Shown: positions 1 to 8,574, counted from the stretch's first letter. The stretch: DNA of 64,000 nucleotides from Sphingobacteriia bacterium 24-36-13 (GCA_002281875.1 NCHN01000009.1:1-64000); one strand, 5' to 3'. The notes: a model not told the origin generated them from the sequence alone. A program made the numbers and translations.

Positions 1-975
1 TGCTTCTCTTACTGTTGGCAAACGGTATTCCCCATCCCCCAATCTGTTAATTTCTGATTTATAAATTATAGACTCTCTAGAATTTGCGATTTTTGTTGCT
101 GTTATTGTACGGCTAGGTTTATTTTCATTTTCAGGAAATGCCATTTTGCCCATAAACGGATGGTTTGTTTTCCAATATTTTGAAAATTTCCATTCAACTT
201 TATAAATGCCAGTATCATAAAAATGATCAGTCAATTGACTTTGTGAAATCTTAATTTGATATTGGGGGTCTTTAATAATCTTATCTGAGAGTTTCGTAAA
301 GGGATGAGGAAAGTTTTGCTTCATCTTTCCGATTGTCATATATGTATTTTTTCCATCAAGACCATCCTCTGAATGTGATGGTTTAGGTAAAATAAGTTTA
401 CCCTTTTTAATAATTTCACCTGATATAACTCTTTTTCTGGCTTGAAAAGATCCATAGTCAGCAGAGTTGATTATAGCCGTGTTTTCATAGAGGTCAATTG
501 CAATTTTTAAAGGACTTATTCTATTTTTATTTGCCCATTCAGTTAACCCTAAATCTTTGAAAGTATAAGCTGTTTGTAAGTACCTTTTTGAGTTTACTAC
601 ATTTTCCATAAACCAAGCTTTAAGTATAGAATTAGGTTGATGTTTTTTTACAGCAACAATTTTTAAAAAAGTCTCCGTTAATTCAACTCCTAATGATTTA
701 TCAGCATTGCCTGATTTGTTTGAACTTGAAAAACTAACACATGGAGGACTTCCTATTATAATTTCTGTATTGGGTAAATTATCAATTTCATCAACTGATT
801 TCTTGAAATCTAGTACGTTTTTTAACTTACAATCCAAATCAAAATTATGGTTAAATGTATCTACAGCAGGCTTCCAATGGTCGAAGCCATATATAATTTC
901 ATAACCCATCTGTCTGAATCCTTCAGAAAAACCTCCAGCGCCACAAAAGAAATCTATAACTCTTAGTTTTTTCAT
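1..975 (-). CDS. DNA (cytosine-C5-) methyltransferase, C-terminus cut by window edge
   Basis: This enzyme family transfers methyl from S-adenosylmethionine to C5 of cytosine in a target sequence. The frame is open from the ATG at 975 to the window edge, giving 325 residues without a stop. Motifs appear in the canonical order: motif I DFFCGAGGFSEGF (residues 8-20), motif IV PPC with catalytic Cys79, motif VI ENV (124-126), motif VIII QARKR (178-182), and motif IX RTITAT starting at Arg289, followed by GEYRLPTVREA. Only the last part of the target-binding and motif X region is missing. It lies on the same strand as, and downstream of, the Septu-like ATPase and HNH genes but is separated from them by about 630 bp, so it may be an orphan methylase or half of a restriction system continuing to the left. 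The family is certain; target and partner are unknown. Confidence 0.93.
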   Translation of the reverse strand, partial: MKKLRVIDFFCGAGGFSEGFRQMGYEIIYGFDHWKPAVDTFNHNFDLDCKLKNVLDFKKSVDEIDNLPNTEIIIGSPPCVSFSSSNKSGNADKSLGVELTETFLKIVAVKKHQPNSILKAWFMENVVNSKRYLQTAYTFKDLGLTEWANKNRISPLKIAIDLYENTAIINSADYGSFQARKRVISGEIIKKGKLILPKPSHSEDGLDGKNTYMTIGKMKQNFPHPFTKLSDKIIKDPQYQIKISQSQLTDHFYDTGIYKVEWKFSKYWKTNHPFMGKMAFPENENKPSRTITATKIANSRESIIYKSEINRLGDGEYRLPTVREA

Positions 976-1609
976 TATAGCTTTTTTATTATTAGTACTT
1001 CGGAAAAATATGTTCTTTTGGTTTTGCGAAAAGTTTGCTTGTGTATCGGGTAAAACTAAATGTGTCATTAGTAAGGCTAGCAAAAAGAAATATAATATAA
1101 TACGAAGTGTTGGTTATTTCTTTCAATTCAATCATTTGACCCAATAGCAAAAAATGATTTGCCAGTTTGTCTGTTCGCTTGTTTGATAAAGTTTGTATGT
1201 TGAGTTCGTTTTTCGTCATTTTCTTACGGTTTTGTCTGTCTTTTTAGCATTGGTGTAAACGAACTGGTCTTTGTGCTGGTTGGGAAGTGGAATTTCGTAT
1301 ACCTTTAACTGCTGCTGTATGAAATATGTTTTTGAAGTTAAGTACAAAACCTGATAGATATTAGTCTGCTGGAACTGAATTTGTGTTTTGCGATTAGCTG
1401 ATATTACTAGGGCGTGCCCAACCTGCATAAAAAACCCATGTTAGCTGATGTTCTGCTTTCTGTCCGAAGCACTAAAGGCCAAAGCTTGCAACACACTTTG
1501 TTTAAGTCGTTTTGTAATGTATGTAAAAATACACGTGAATGCTGTAAATCCGTACTGAGGAAAATTAAATTTGTAATAAACGGGAAGGTTGATTTTTTGT
1601 GCGTTTACA
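976..1609. other. gene-poor 634-bp spacer
   Basis: I see no convincing gene here. Two short minus-strand frames (992-1219, 75 codons, and 1216-1428, 70 codons) overlap as ATGA, but their translations show no recognisable domain. A short plus-strand frame (1414-1620) is no better. The 9-mer TTAGCTGAT occurs twice about 47 bp apart (1394 and 1441). It may be the remains of a small cassette or a repeat lying between the methylase and the defence pair. Confidence 0.4.
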
Positions 1610-2443
1610 TTACCAGTTAAGTGCTTCAGGTGATTTTACAAAAAGTTCATCAAGGTCATTGTCAATGTTCTTTAAAATTCCTATTGAGTGTTGCCTTTGC
1701 ATTTCTTTCCAAACAGTTGGATGAGCTTCTTGTTTTAAGTTTTCAATTAACATATCAAGTTTATTTTGTGCTGTTCCACTAATTTTTTCAGAAGAATAAT
1801 ACCCTAATCTTGATTTATAATTTGTGTAGGCATTCTCTCTTGCTTTACGTAAAAATTCTCTTTCATTTAGTCGTAACACCGTATTGAATGTATAATCTGC
1901 CTTATGAGCATCTGAAGTTCCTAATTTTTTGATTACTACAAATTTGAATGTTGAAGACAAGTCAAGCATACAATAATCCAAAGGGTCTTCAATTCTTGGA
2001 TTAATCAATGCACTAGAACCTGCAGGCGGTTCAGTTGCTTTCGTTCTTTTTGGTGGATTTACTTCGTGAAATTTCCCATTGTCATTTCTGAAAATTGCAA
2101 ACTTGTTATTTTTCGGTCCATTGCAGTTACCACAAGCATAAACATAATTGTCCCAATTAAAACAGAAGTTTGGGTATAAATCCTTTGGATGAATGTGTTC
2201 AACTTCGTCAGCAACAGAATCTTCACAATACACACATCGTCTTGCCCCAGAACACATTTCTGTGAGTTTAACTTTTATAGTATCAAAAACAGTATTGCCA
2301 ATTTTATTTCGTTTTGGAAAAACATCCTTTGCTTTTTCATTTCTTAACTCAAAAGTTGCCAAAACATCTATTTCGTCTTGGTATTCTTTAAGTTTATTTA
2401 TGATTTCTTTTGAAAGGTTTATATTCTGTGCTAACTGAATCAT
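1610..2443 (-). CDS. HNH endonuclease, PtuB-like (Septu defence)
   Basis: A 277-residue protein with a zinc-stabilised HNH (beta-beta-alpha metal) nuclease core. Cys70/Cys73 (CVYC) and Cys104/Cys107 (CGNC) form two CxxC knuckles that flank the catalytic segment VEHIHPKD (His83, His85). Asn99 lies in WDNYVYAC, and KNNKF follows. The N-terminal 60 residues are helical and charged; the C-terminal 150 are unlike anything I recognise and may contact the ATPase. Its start overlaps the last 4 bases of the ATPase gene, so the two are translationally coupled. In Septu, an ATPase (PtuA) regulates an HNH nuclease (PtuB) that acts during phage infection; the gene order and domain content fit. There is no reverse transcriptase nearby, so this is not a retron. 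The HNH call is firm; assignment to Septu rests on gene context. Confidence 0.8.
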   Translation of the reverse strand: MIQLAQNINLSKEIINKLKEYQDEIDVLATFELRNEKAKDVFPKRNKIGNTVFDTIKVKLTEMCSGARRCVYCEDSVADEVEHIHPKDLYPNFCFNWDNYVYACGNCNGPKNNKFAIFRNDNGKFHEVNPPKRTKATEPPAGSSALINPRIEDPLDYCMLDLSSTFKFVVIKKLGTSDAHKADYTFNTVLRLNEREFLRKARENAYTNYKSRLGYYSSEKISGTAQNKLDMLIENLKQEAHPTVWKEMQRQHSIGILKNIDNDLDELFVKSPEALNW

Positions 2444-3762
2444 TTGGACTTCTCCGAAGGGAAAATAGTTTTAAGATTTTGTAACTCTTTTTTTTCAGAT
2501 TCTCTGATTTCTCCCATTATTGATTTTATATTTAATTCTGCCAACCGATTCATTTTTTCATTTGCTTCTTCAGAGATGGAAACATTTTCACCGAAAACTT
2601 CAGTCCCGTATGCGTCTAGTATGTTTCCGTTGATAAGGCGTCCCTTTTCTATTCCTGTTATTTCACCTGATTCATTATCATTGCCTGGTGCTGCCAATCG
2701 CCAAATACTACCTTTTTCTGCAGCTCTACATACCAAAGGGCTATGGGTTGTAACTATGAACTGAATTTTAGGAAATAATCTCGTGAGTGTATTTCCAATT
2801 TCTTGTTGCCAAGTTGGGTGAAGATGTGCATCTATTTCATCAATAATAACTACACCAGGAAGGTCAATAAAGTAATTTCCTGGACCACCTTTCCTTACGT
2901 TAACAAATACATCTGCTTTGGGAAAGAATATGGTTAGTTGCCTAATAAGGTCAAAAGTCATGCTTAGGACAGATCGGTATCCATCACTTAATTCCATAAT
3001 TGAAACCACATTGGAATTGCCATCTGAGAATAGTATGTCTTGAGAAGTAATTAGCTTGAGTTTGGAATTATGCGGTAGTATCTCTCCTTGATTAATGAAG
3101 TTTACAAAATCAACTAAAAGTGTTTTGTATTTTTCTCTGTCCTTATTTGCAGGTTCATTTGAGAGAGTGCGTAGATTTTTCAACCAATTAATACATTCCG
3201 CTAGCATAACATCTTCACCAAAAGCAGAAATATGTGCCTCAGCTGTTGGGTATGGCGATATTGCACTCCAATCGGTATTACCTCCCGTAAATCGTCTATA
3301 TGGACCAAAAGCAGCAGAAAAATATCCACTTATCAAAAGTTCTGCTAGTTCATAATGCTTTGGAAAAGTACTTTCCAAAGCTTCAACTGTGGTAAGTGTC
3401 GTGTTTGTTGCTGCATTATCAGTTTTACGAGGTTCCTTTTCGATTATGCTAACTCCTATATTGTAATTGGAAGGCGGTTTGGTATTAGCATACTTTACAT
3501 CCCTATTATCTCTAAGTATCTCTAACTCTATTTTTTTATCATCATCAATTCCAGAACCAATTCTAATCCATTTTTTAAAATCCTGTCGAAGATATATCGC
3601 TTTTTCCGCGCCCACCAAAGCTAAGGATACTGCTTTTACAAAGGTGGATTTACCAGCACCATTATCACCTATAACTACGTGCCAACCTGCAGGATTTTCA
3701 AATTTCATCTCAAAATGATGGATGGAACGAATGTTATTTATTTTTAATGACTGGATATACAT
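2440..3762 (-). CDS. AAA/ABC-type ATPase, PtuA-like (Septu defence)
   Basis: A 440-residue SMC/OLD-like ATPase. Walker A is GDNGAGKST (residues 32-40). An ABC signature-like LSDGYRS lies in the second half. Walker B is VVIIDEIDAHLHP (Asp308, Glu309), and the switch histidine is in TTHSPL. It has no TOPRIM domain, unlike OLD-family nucleases, so nuclease activity would come from the overlapping HNH gene. The N-terminus MYIQSLKINNIRSI is the usual first strand of this fold, which supports the ATG at 3762. Upstream, TAACTTCG on the minus strand resembles a -7 box. The family usually senses infection or nucleotide state and restrains its nuclease partner; that role here is inferred. It is the first gene of the pair. 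ATPase family certain, Septu assignment probable. Confidence 0.82.
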   Translation of the reverse strand: MYIQSLKINNIRSIHHFEMKFENPAGWHVVIGDNGAGKSTFVKAVSLALVGAEKAIYLRQDFKKWIRIGSGIDDDKKIELEILRDNRDVKYANTKPPSNYNIGVSIIEKEPRKTDNAATNTTLTTVEALESTFPKHYELAELLISGYFSAAFGPYRRFTGGNTDWSAISPYPTAEAHISAFGEDVMLAECINWLKNLRTLSNEPANKDREKYKTLLVDFVNFINQGEILPHNSKLKLITSQDILFSDGNSNVVSIMELSDGYRSVLSMTFDLIRQLTIFFPKADVFVNVRKGGPGNYFIDLPGVVIIDEIDAHLHPTWQQEIGNTLTRLFPKIQFIVTTHSPLVCRAAEKGSIWRLAAPGNDNESGEITGIEKGRLINGNILDAYGTEVFGENVSISEEANEKMNRLAELNIKSIMGEIRESEKKELQNLKTIFPSEKSK

Positions 3763-4309
3763 TTTATTCTATTCTGATAGTGCGAAGTTATGGAATTTCA
3801 TTTGTGGTTACCTTAAAGACTCAATCTGTTTTTAGTATCATTTCAAGGGTGGAGATATAACTTTTTTTTTGTGGTGTTTTTTGCAAACTTAATTTAAAGC
3901 GATGGTATTAGAAGAGTTTTCGGTTGTTGCCTAAAGTTATTCAAAAACTGTTCATTCAAAGGTGTAAAGTTAAAGGTTAGCAAAATCTAAATAGAATAAC
4001 CACTAACTGTTTGTTATACGCGCATTTTTATTTTAAATAATTTAAAATTAACTCATTCTTTCCGCGTTTTAGGGATTATCTAAATTTATAATACTTAAAA
4101 TAACGCAGTACACTAATTCTTTTTTCTTCTTTTGTATTCAATCCAAAAGCACTGCCCCCTGACTCCCAGACATAACATTCTAAGGTCAGTAAATCACTAA
4201 CAAACAGTAACAATTGGGGAGGGATAAATTGGGATTAGGAAGTTATAAATAAATCATCATATAATGAAATGATTATAATAGCTAGTGAGAATATTTTCTC
4301 CATTAGAAT
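3763..4309. other. AT-rich non-coding region upstream of the defence pair
   Basis: No open frame of useful length is present on either strand. The stretch is strongly AT-rich, with T runs around 3860 and 4120. It contains the probable promoter of the minus-strand ATPase gene close to 3790. I found no reverse transcriptase, toxin-antitoxin pair or RNA gene that I could support. Confidence 0.5.
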
Positions 4310-4352
4310 GGAAGTGCAGGACTGTCGGCTTCACTTCGTTGCGCCGACTTCC
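4310..4352. repeat. hairpin, GTCGGC/GCCGAC
   Basis: GTCGGC (4324-4329) and GCCGAC (4343-4348) form a 6-bp stem with a 13-base loop. An outer GGAAG/CTTCC pair (4310-4314 and 4348-4352) could partly extend it. It is the first of a run of palindromes leading up to the left att site and is GC-rich against an AT-rich background. Confidence 0.5.
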
Positions 4353-4370
4353 TAAGAGGGGGGCGTACCC

Positions 4371-4483
4371 AAAGACCCTGCAACGCCTGCAGCGTTGCTC
4401 GGGGTTTTCCATTTTCGCGCTTACAAAAGCAAGCTTTTGACGCCCTCAAATAGAAAACCCCGGTACTGCGTACCAGGGTCTTT
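4371..4483. repeat. nested inverted repeat holding two opposed terminator-like hairpins
   Basis: The outer arms AAAGACCCTG (4371-4380) and CAGGGTCTTT (4474-4483) are exact reverse complements. So are the inner arms GGGGTTTTC (4401-4409) and GAAAACCCC (4453-4461). Each half is itself a hairpin: GCAACGC/GCGTTGC (4380-4386, 4392-4398) and GGTAC/GTACC (4462-4466, 4470-4474). Between them lies a third palindrome, CAAAAGC/GCTTTTG (4424-4439). The right half directly follows the displaced tRNA 3' end and probably was its terminator. The mirrored left half is unexplained. Confidence 0.7.
4454..4483 (-). terminator. probable original terminator of tRNA-Leu, displaced by the element
   Basis: On the minus strand this follows the tRNA 3'-end copy within a few bases. 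ACCC, then GGTAC (loop GCA) GTACC and GGGG form a stem that is followed by TTTT. In an empty site it would lie immediately downstream of the tRNA gene. The integrated element supplies a different terminator at 11633-11666. Confidence 0.6.
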
Positions 4484-4506
4484 GTGCCCAGAACAGGAAT
4501 CAAACC
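4484..4506. repeat. left attachment site, displaced 3' end of tRNA-Leu
   Basis: The first 18 bases (GTGCCCAGAACAGGAATC) are identical to 11681-11698. Position 4502 then differs, and four more bases match. Read on the minus strand it gives the T-arm and acceptor of tRNA-Leu ending GGGCAC, followed by AAAG rather than CCA. It is therefore the original chromosomal 3' end, pushed 7.2 kb away by insertion. Confidence 0.85.
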
Positions 4507-4613
4507 ACCTTTTTCAATTCAGTAAAATAGGCTCTAAAAGCCAATACAGTAAAGGGTTTGCAAAATTGCCATTTCTTTTGATTTCCTTTTATTACCCATT
4601 ATTTTCTCATTTT

Positions 4614-4641
4614 TTGTACCTCTATTGTACCTCAGGTACAA
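4614..4641. repeat. left subterminal motif cluster TTGTACCTC (x2 direct, x1 inverted)
   Basis: TTGTACCTC occurs at 4614-4622 and again at 4625-4633, an 11-bp period. The reverse complement AGGTACAA follows at 4634-4641 and makes a palindrome with the second copy. The same direct pair recurs at 11604-11623 near the right end. Pairing at both ends and helical phasing suggest integrase or excisionase arm-binding sites. The cluster lies 54 bp upstream of the integrase start and could also be its operator. Confidence 0.7.
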
Positions 4642-4694
4642 ATATTGATACTTATTTCATACCTTAGAGAAACGAAAATCAAACCAAAGGAAAA

Positions 4695-5807
4695 ATGAGT
4701 GTACTATTAAGAAAGCGTAAAAATGCAGATGGCTCTATTTCATTGCGTTTAGATATTTACAACAATGGGCAAAGGTCCATTGAAACACTAAAGCACCTTA
4801 AATTAAAGAAGGTATCGAATGTAGCAGATAGAGAGATTAATAAACACTATTTACAGCAGGCAGAAGCAATTAGAGTTACCAGAGCAGCAGAGTTAGAAGC
4901 CAATAGTTATAACATGGCTAGTGATGCAGGAAAGAAAACTATTGTAACAGTTTGGATGCAAAATTATATTGATGGATATACCAAAAAAGATAAGCGGAAT
5001 TTAGAAGGTGCATTAAATAGGTTTAAAGATTATCTAGCTGAGATTAAGAAGCAGGGTTTAGTTTTCGGTGCCCTAACAAGTTTGCATATTGAAGATTTTA
5101 TAGACTATCTAGAAGCAAATAGTATTGGAGAAGGTGCCAATTCCTATTACAGTAGGTTTAAGAAAATGATAAAGCAGGCATACAGGCAGAGAGTGCTAAA
5201 AGAGAATGTATTGGATTTTGTGAAACGTAAAGTAAAAGGCAAAGCGAAAAAGAAGGATATATTAACACTAACAGAATTAAAGAAGCTAAGCAGCACCCCA
5301 ATAGAAAGCAGCGAAGTTAGAAGAGCCTTTCTTTTTTGCAGCGTTACAGGCTTACGTTGGTGTGATGTTAAAGCCTTAACATGGTCCAATATAGACCTAG
5401 CTAACAAACAGATGCTATTAACCCAGAGCAAAACAGATAGCGAAGTTATAATACCCCTAAATGATACAGCGTTAAAGCTATTGGGCATACCAGAGCCAAA
5501 GGAACCAAAGAGCCAAAAGAAGGGGTTTTCTTACCCTATAAAAAAGGACCTAGTATTTACATTGCCTAGTGCCAACGGTGCTAATAAAACTGTTAAAGCA
5601 TGGGTTAGAAGAGCCAAGATCGAAAAGCAAATAACATGGCACAATGCAAGGCATTCTTTTGGTACTAATTTAATCTTTAATGAAGTTGATGTACTAACCA
5701 CCTCAAAGCTATTAGGGCATACTAGCATGAAGCATACCCAGAGATATGTAGATGCTAGCAATGAAATGAAAGAGAATGCAACCAAAGCAATAAATATAGA
5801 TTTATGA
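4695..5807 (+). CDS. tyrosine recombinase / site-specific integrase
   Basis: A 370-residue integrase that catalyses excision and integration of the element at tRNA-Leu. An N-terminal arm-binding region is followed by a SAM-like core-binding domain (about 85-180) and a catalytic domain. The full active-site set is visible: Arg221 in TGLRWCD, Lys246 in QSKT, His316 and Arg319 in WHNARH, His342 in LLGH, and nucleophile Tyr351 in QRYVD. Length is typical for Bacteroidota element integrases. The start is the ATG after AAGGAAAA, which may act as a weak ribosome site. Its stop overlaps the next gene (ATGA at 5804). There is no sign of decay, so the element may still be active. Confidence 0.95.
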   Translation: MSVLLRKRKNADGSISLRLDIYNNGQRSIETLKHLKLKKVSNVADREINKHYLQQAEAIRVTRAAELEANSYNMASDAGKKTIVTVWMQNYIDGYTKKDKRNLEGALNRFKDYLAEIKKQGLVFGALTSLHIEDFIDYLEANSIGEGANSYYSRFKKMIKQAYRQRVLKENVLDFVKRKVKGKAKKKDILTLTELKKLSSTPIESSEVRRAFLFCSVTGLRWCDVKALTWSNIDLANKQMLLTQSKTDSEVIIPLNDTALKLLGIPEPKEPKSQKKGFSYPIKKDLVFTLPSANGANKTVKAWVRRAKIEKQITWHNARHSFGTNLIFNEVDVLTTSKLLGHTSMKHTQRYVDASNEMKENATKAINIDL

Positions 5808-6121
5808 ATTACTTAGATATTACATTGATAGGTTATAAAACAACAAGTGATTTCCCTCAGCATATTTACAGGGAGTATAAAAAAGCTATTGAGAACCACT
5901 ATTCTTTAAAGGAGTTTTTTGATGGCTGCAATAATGCAGTTGAAGCATTTGTAAGCCTATTTGAAGAGCAAAACAGCAGACGTATTGAAATGTATTACAA
6001 AGCCATTGATACTATTGAAAATGATGCAAACAGGAGTGAAGAGCAGAAGGCAATTGATATAGGCAGAGTTGAAAAGGAAATTGAATCCATTAATATAAAT
6101 GATATTGGATGCCTTTATTGA
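5804..6121 (+). CDS. element protein of unknown function, 105 aa
   Basis: I do not recognise this protein. It overlaps the integrase stop by 4 bases and the following gene by 13 bases, so it is translated as part of an operon with both. It is acidic and helical. The stretch from about residue 60 (RRIEMYYKAIDTIEN) to 97 is a likely coiled coil. There are no cysteines arranged as metal ligands and no signal peptide. Two overlapping junctions make it very probably a real gene. A role with the integrase is only inferred from position. Confidence 0.7.
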   Translation: MNYLDITLIGYKTTSDFPQHIYREYKKAIENHYSLKEFFDGCNNAVEAFVSLFEEQNSRRIEMYYKAIDTIENDANRSEEQKAIDIGRVEKEIESININDIGCLY

Positions 6122-6819
6122 CTTTATCAAAAAATAGGCTAACAGGGCACCTTTATTTTAGTGATGTAATAGCAATGAAAAAGGGGTTAATTGATGCACT
6201 TGAAATAGCAGTTAATGAAGTTGAAAAAGGTTTAAGCACCCCAAAGAATATAAGCATAGAGTTAAGGGATGTTCATGATGGGGAAGTAACAGAGGAAAGG
6301 AAAGCAGCTTTGAAAGCTGAATTAGATAATATTGAAGGCATACCACAGAAAATAAAGTATTTGCAAATAGCAATTTTAGAATATCAAGCTAATGCATCAG
6401 GTCTAATAAATGAAGTTTCTGGAAGGGCAATTGGTAGCGGTTATCCTAATGTTAAATTCTTTTGGGATAAATATTTGGAAAAACAAATTGAAATATTAAA
6501 GTTACAATCCGAAGGACCAATTATTTTAATTGAGAACCTAATTAAACCAGAGTTGATTGATGGCAGATTGGTTGAAGTAGAATACAAGCTTAAAGATAAA
6601 ATTGAAGATTGGAAAATAGGGAAAGATAAGATTGGATGCGCTGCATTTTGCGAAATGCTATTTGAGAAGGGGTATTTTTTCAAAACAATAACTGAAAGAA
6701 AAGGACCAATACAATTTGCATTAATTCGATATGGTATTGATATAACAGTACAAATGGGCACCACAAAAAATAAGGACAGGCAGCTACATAAAGGGAAGCT
6801 AAAAAGGTATTTTGCATAG
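6109..6819 (+). CDS. element protein of unknown function, 236 aa
   Basis: This is the third gene of the integrase operon, starting inside the previous gene and closed by a strong terminator at 6871-6892. No domain is recognised. The N-terminal 120 residues are rich in charged helix; the C-terminal part (EDWKIGKDKIGCAAFCEMLFEKG onward) looks like a compact alpha/beta fold that could be a small winged-helix-like domain. It has neither signal peptide nor membrane segment, so it is cytoplasmic. Codon use matches the rest of the element. It may be a regulator or a host-interaction protein; nothing in the sequence decides. Confidence 0.7.
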   Translation: MPLLTLSKNRLTGHLYFSDVIAMKKGLIDALEIAVNEVEKGLSTPKNISIELRDVHDGEVTEERKAALKAELDNIEGIPQKIKYLQIAILEYQANASGLINEVSGRAIGSGYPNVKFFWDKYLEKQIEILKLQSEGPIILIENLIKPELIDGRLVEVEYKLKDKIEDWKIGKDKIGCAAFCEMLFEKGYFFKTITERKGPIQFALIRYGIDITVQMGTTKNKDRQLHKGKLKRYFA

Positions 6820-6870
6820 TACCCATACGGTACAGTACCCTAAATTTTAAAATCCTAAAACTCAATACAG

Positions 6871-6892
6871 GCTTGCATTTGCAAGCTTTTTT
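6871..6892 (+). terminator. intrinsic terminator of the integrase operon
   Basis: A perfect 6-bp stem GCTTGC/GCAAGC with a 4-base loop (ATTT) runs straight into six T. It separates the integrase operon from the HTH-helicase-polymerase module, so the two are probably transcribed independently. Confidence 0.85.
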
Positions 6893-7003
6893 ATTGCCCA
6901 TACCTCTAAAAAAAGCAAATTTCCTTTTGCTATTGTTGGTAGACATTGCCAATGATTAAGAATAAGCGCTTATTCATTTCTTAATTATTAAAATTAAAAA
7001 GAG

Positions 7004-7240
7004 ATGGAATTCACACAAAATAGAGTGCTCACATTTGAGCAGGGGTGCCAATATTTAGGGTATGCCAAAAGCTATGTTTATAAGCTAACAAGTGCAGGTA
7101 TTTTGCCATACAGTAAACCCAATGGTAAAAGTATATTCTTTGACAGGGAGAAGCTAGAGGCATGGATGCTATCCAATGGCACCCAAAGCCTAAATGAGAA
7201 GCAAATAATTGCAGCCACACATATTACCACTAACCCATAA
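7004..7240 (+). CDS. excisionase-like helix-turn-helix DNA-binding protein
   Basis: A 78-residue MerR/excisionase-fold protein of the helix-turn-helix 17 type. The segment LTFEQGCQYLGYAKSYVYKL is the recognition helix pair; the wing GILPYSKPNGKSIFFDREKLEAWM follows. Proteins of this type either direct tyrosine integrases towards excision or start replication-gene transcription. It lies just upstream of the helicase gene, which starts 13 bp after its stop if the second Met is used. The start follows AAAAAGAG. The TTGTACCTC repeats near both element ends are its most obvious candidate targets; that is inference. Confidence 0.85.
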   Translation: MEFTQNRVLTFEQGCQYLGYAKSYVYKLTSAGILPYSKPNGKSIFFDREKLEAWMLSNGTQSLNEKQIIAATHITTNP

Positions 7241-7253
7241 AAAACCCCTTGCA

Positions 7254-8570
7254 ATGAGCGAACAAAAACAAGGGGTGCCTGAGGTTTCTCAGGTCCTCAA
7301 AGGTAATGATTTTTACACAGGAATAAAGTTTGGAGAAGAGCCAAAGCATATTGAATACTATAGAAATAGGCTCATTCAATTAAGAGAACAGCAGGCATAT
7401 TATTGTGATGCTAGCAGAGGGGAAATTCCTAAAGATTTGTCTATTGAAATTCAAGCAATAGAAACAATATTAGGAGAAAGTGCACCCAGAGGCTTAGATG
7501 AATTAATTGCAAAATGCAAGATTGATTTAAGCGAACCCTTAGAGCCACCCCCTGTAGCAATGCAGATAATGAGTGATGGCAGAAAGATTGCACTTTTCAC
7601 AAAGGGAAATTTCTCTATTGTAACAGGTGCAGCGAAAAGTCGAAAATCATTTCTAGTATCTATGTTAATGGCTACAGCTATAAAAGGGGAATTTTCGGAA
7701 CTGTTTTTTAGTGATGGCGAAGGGGTTAACCTGTTATTTGATACAGAACAAAGCAGGTACAAAGCACAGCAAATAGGTAAAAGAATTACCACCCTTACAG
7801 GTGCAATTAATGAAACTAAATTTAATGCCTATTCCCTCAGGACCTTAGAGCCAAGCGAAAGAATGAGTTTAATAGATGAGGTGCTAAAGACTACAGAGAA
7901 TGTAAATTTTGTTGCTATTGATGGAATTGTAGATTTAGAAGCGGACCCGATATTAGAAGCAAAACAGGCTCAAAGTATTATTACAAAATTGCTACAATGG
8001 ACCGAAAACTATAATATTCATATTGTTTGCGTGCTGCATTACAATAAGACTACTCCAACCCTTTTAGGGCATTTAGGAAGTTTCTCTCATAGGAAAGCAG
8101 ATGCAGTTATTGAGGTTTCTAAGAACAAAGAAGATAAAAGCATTTCGGAAGTAAGAGCAATTGATTGCAGGGAAATAGAATTTAGTCCTTTTGCTTACCA
8201 GATAGACAATAATGGATTGCCATATATTTTAGAAGGGTATTCATTCGAGAAGGCTGCAAAAGAGAAAAAGGCTAAAGAAGGTCCTAAGAAAGTAGCAATT
8301 ACCCCATTTACAATAGAGCAGCAAATTCATGATGATATTTTAACCCATGTATTTAAAGCTAATAAAGAGCAGGGGTATGCGGAATTCCAAAGCAATATTA
8401 AAAATTCATTTAACAAAGCTACAGGGCAAACAATTGGTTTTAGTAAAGCAAGGGATTTTGTTTCCTATTACCTAGCAGAGGAGTTAGTAATAAAAGTTGA
8501 GATGCCAAGAAGGAACCCAATTTACACCCTAGCAGGGCAAAAGGTCCTAAACTATGATAATGTTATTTGA
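7254..8570 (+). CDS. RepA-like RecA-fold ATPase / replicative helicase
   Basis: A 438-residue P-loop ATPase of the AAA_25/RepA-DnaB type. Walker A is GAAKSRKS (residues 125-132, Lys131), the catalytic Glu165 is in FDTEQS, Walker B is FVAIDG (Asp223), and VLHYNK (260-265) is the arginine/histidine sensor strand. Such proteins load or unwind DNA at the origin of plasmids and integrative elements. I start it at the ATG at 7254; the frame extends to 7209, but that would overlap the HTH gene by 32 bases and add a low-complexity leader. The C-terminal 130 residues are basic and probably bind DNA (KAREFVSYY-like winged segment near the end). The next gene is the polymerase-like protein, across a repeat-rich spacer. 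Confidence 0.85.
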   Translation: MSEQKQGVPEVSQVLKGNDFYTGIKFGEEPKHIEYYRNRLIQLREQQAYYCDASRGEIPKDLSIEIQAIETILGESAPRGLDELIAKCKIDLSEPLEPPPVAMQIMSDGRKIALFTKGNFSIVTGAAKSRKSFLVSMLMATAIKGEFSELFFSDGEGVNLLFDTEQSRYKAQQIGKRITTLTGAINETKFNAYSLRTLEPSERMSLIDEVLKTTENVNFVAIDGIVDLEADPILEAKQAQSIITKLLQWTENYNIHIVCVLHYNKTTPTLLGHLGSFSHRKADAVIEVSKNKEDKSISEVRAIDCREIEFSPFAYQIDNNGLPYILEGYSFEKAAKEKKAKEGPKKVAITPFTIEQQIHDDILTHVFKANKEQGYAEFQSNIKNSFNKATGQTIGFSKARDFVSYYLAEELVIKVEMPRRNPIYTLAGQKVLNYDNVI

Positions 8571-8574
8571 TAGT

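Noticed and set aside
992..1428. Two overlapping minus-strand frames as a small toxin-antitoxin pair
   Set aside because: They overlap as ATGA, but neither has a recognisable toxin or antitoxin fold, and codon use does not stand out.
1408..1450. Integron attC-like sequence (GCCCAAC ... GTTAGCT)
   Set aside because: The two half-sites are only about 17 bp apart and do not fit the GTTRRRY core, and no integron integrase or cassettes are present.
3763..4694. A reverse transcriptase or retron RNA upstream of the ATPase/HNH pair
   Set aside because: No open frame of adequate length and no RT motif (xxDD) exists in this gap, so the pair is better read as Septu-like than as a retron effector pair.
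4695..5807. Serine recombinase or degraded integrase
   Set aside because: All catalytic residues of a tyrosine recombinase are present and in order, so it is neither a serine enzyme nor decayed.
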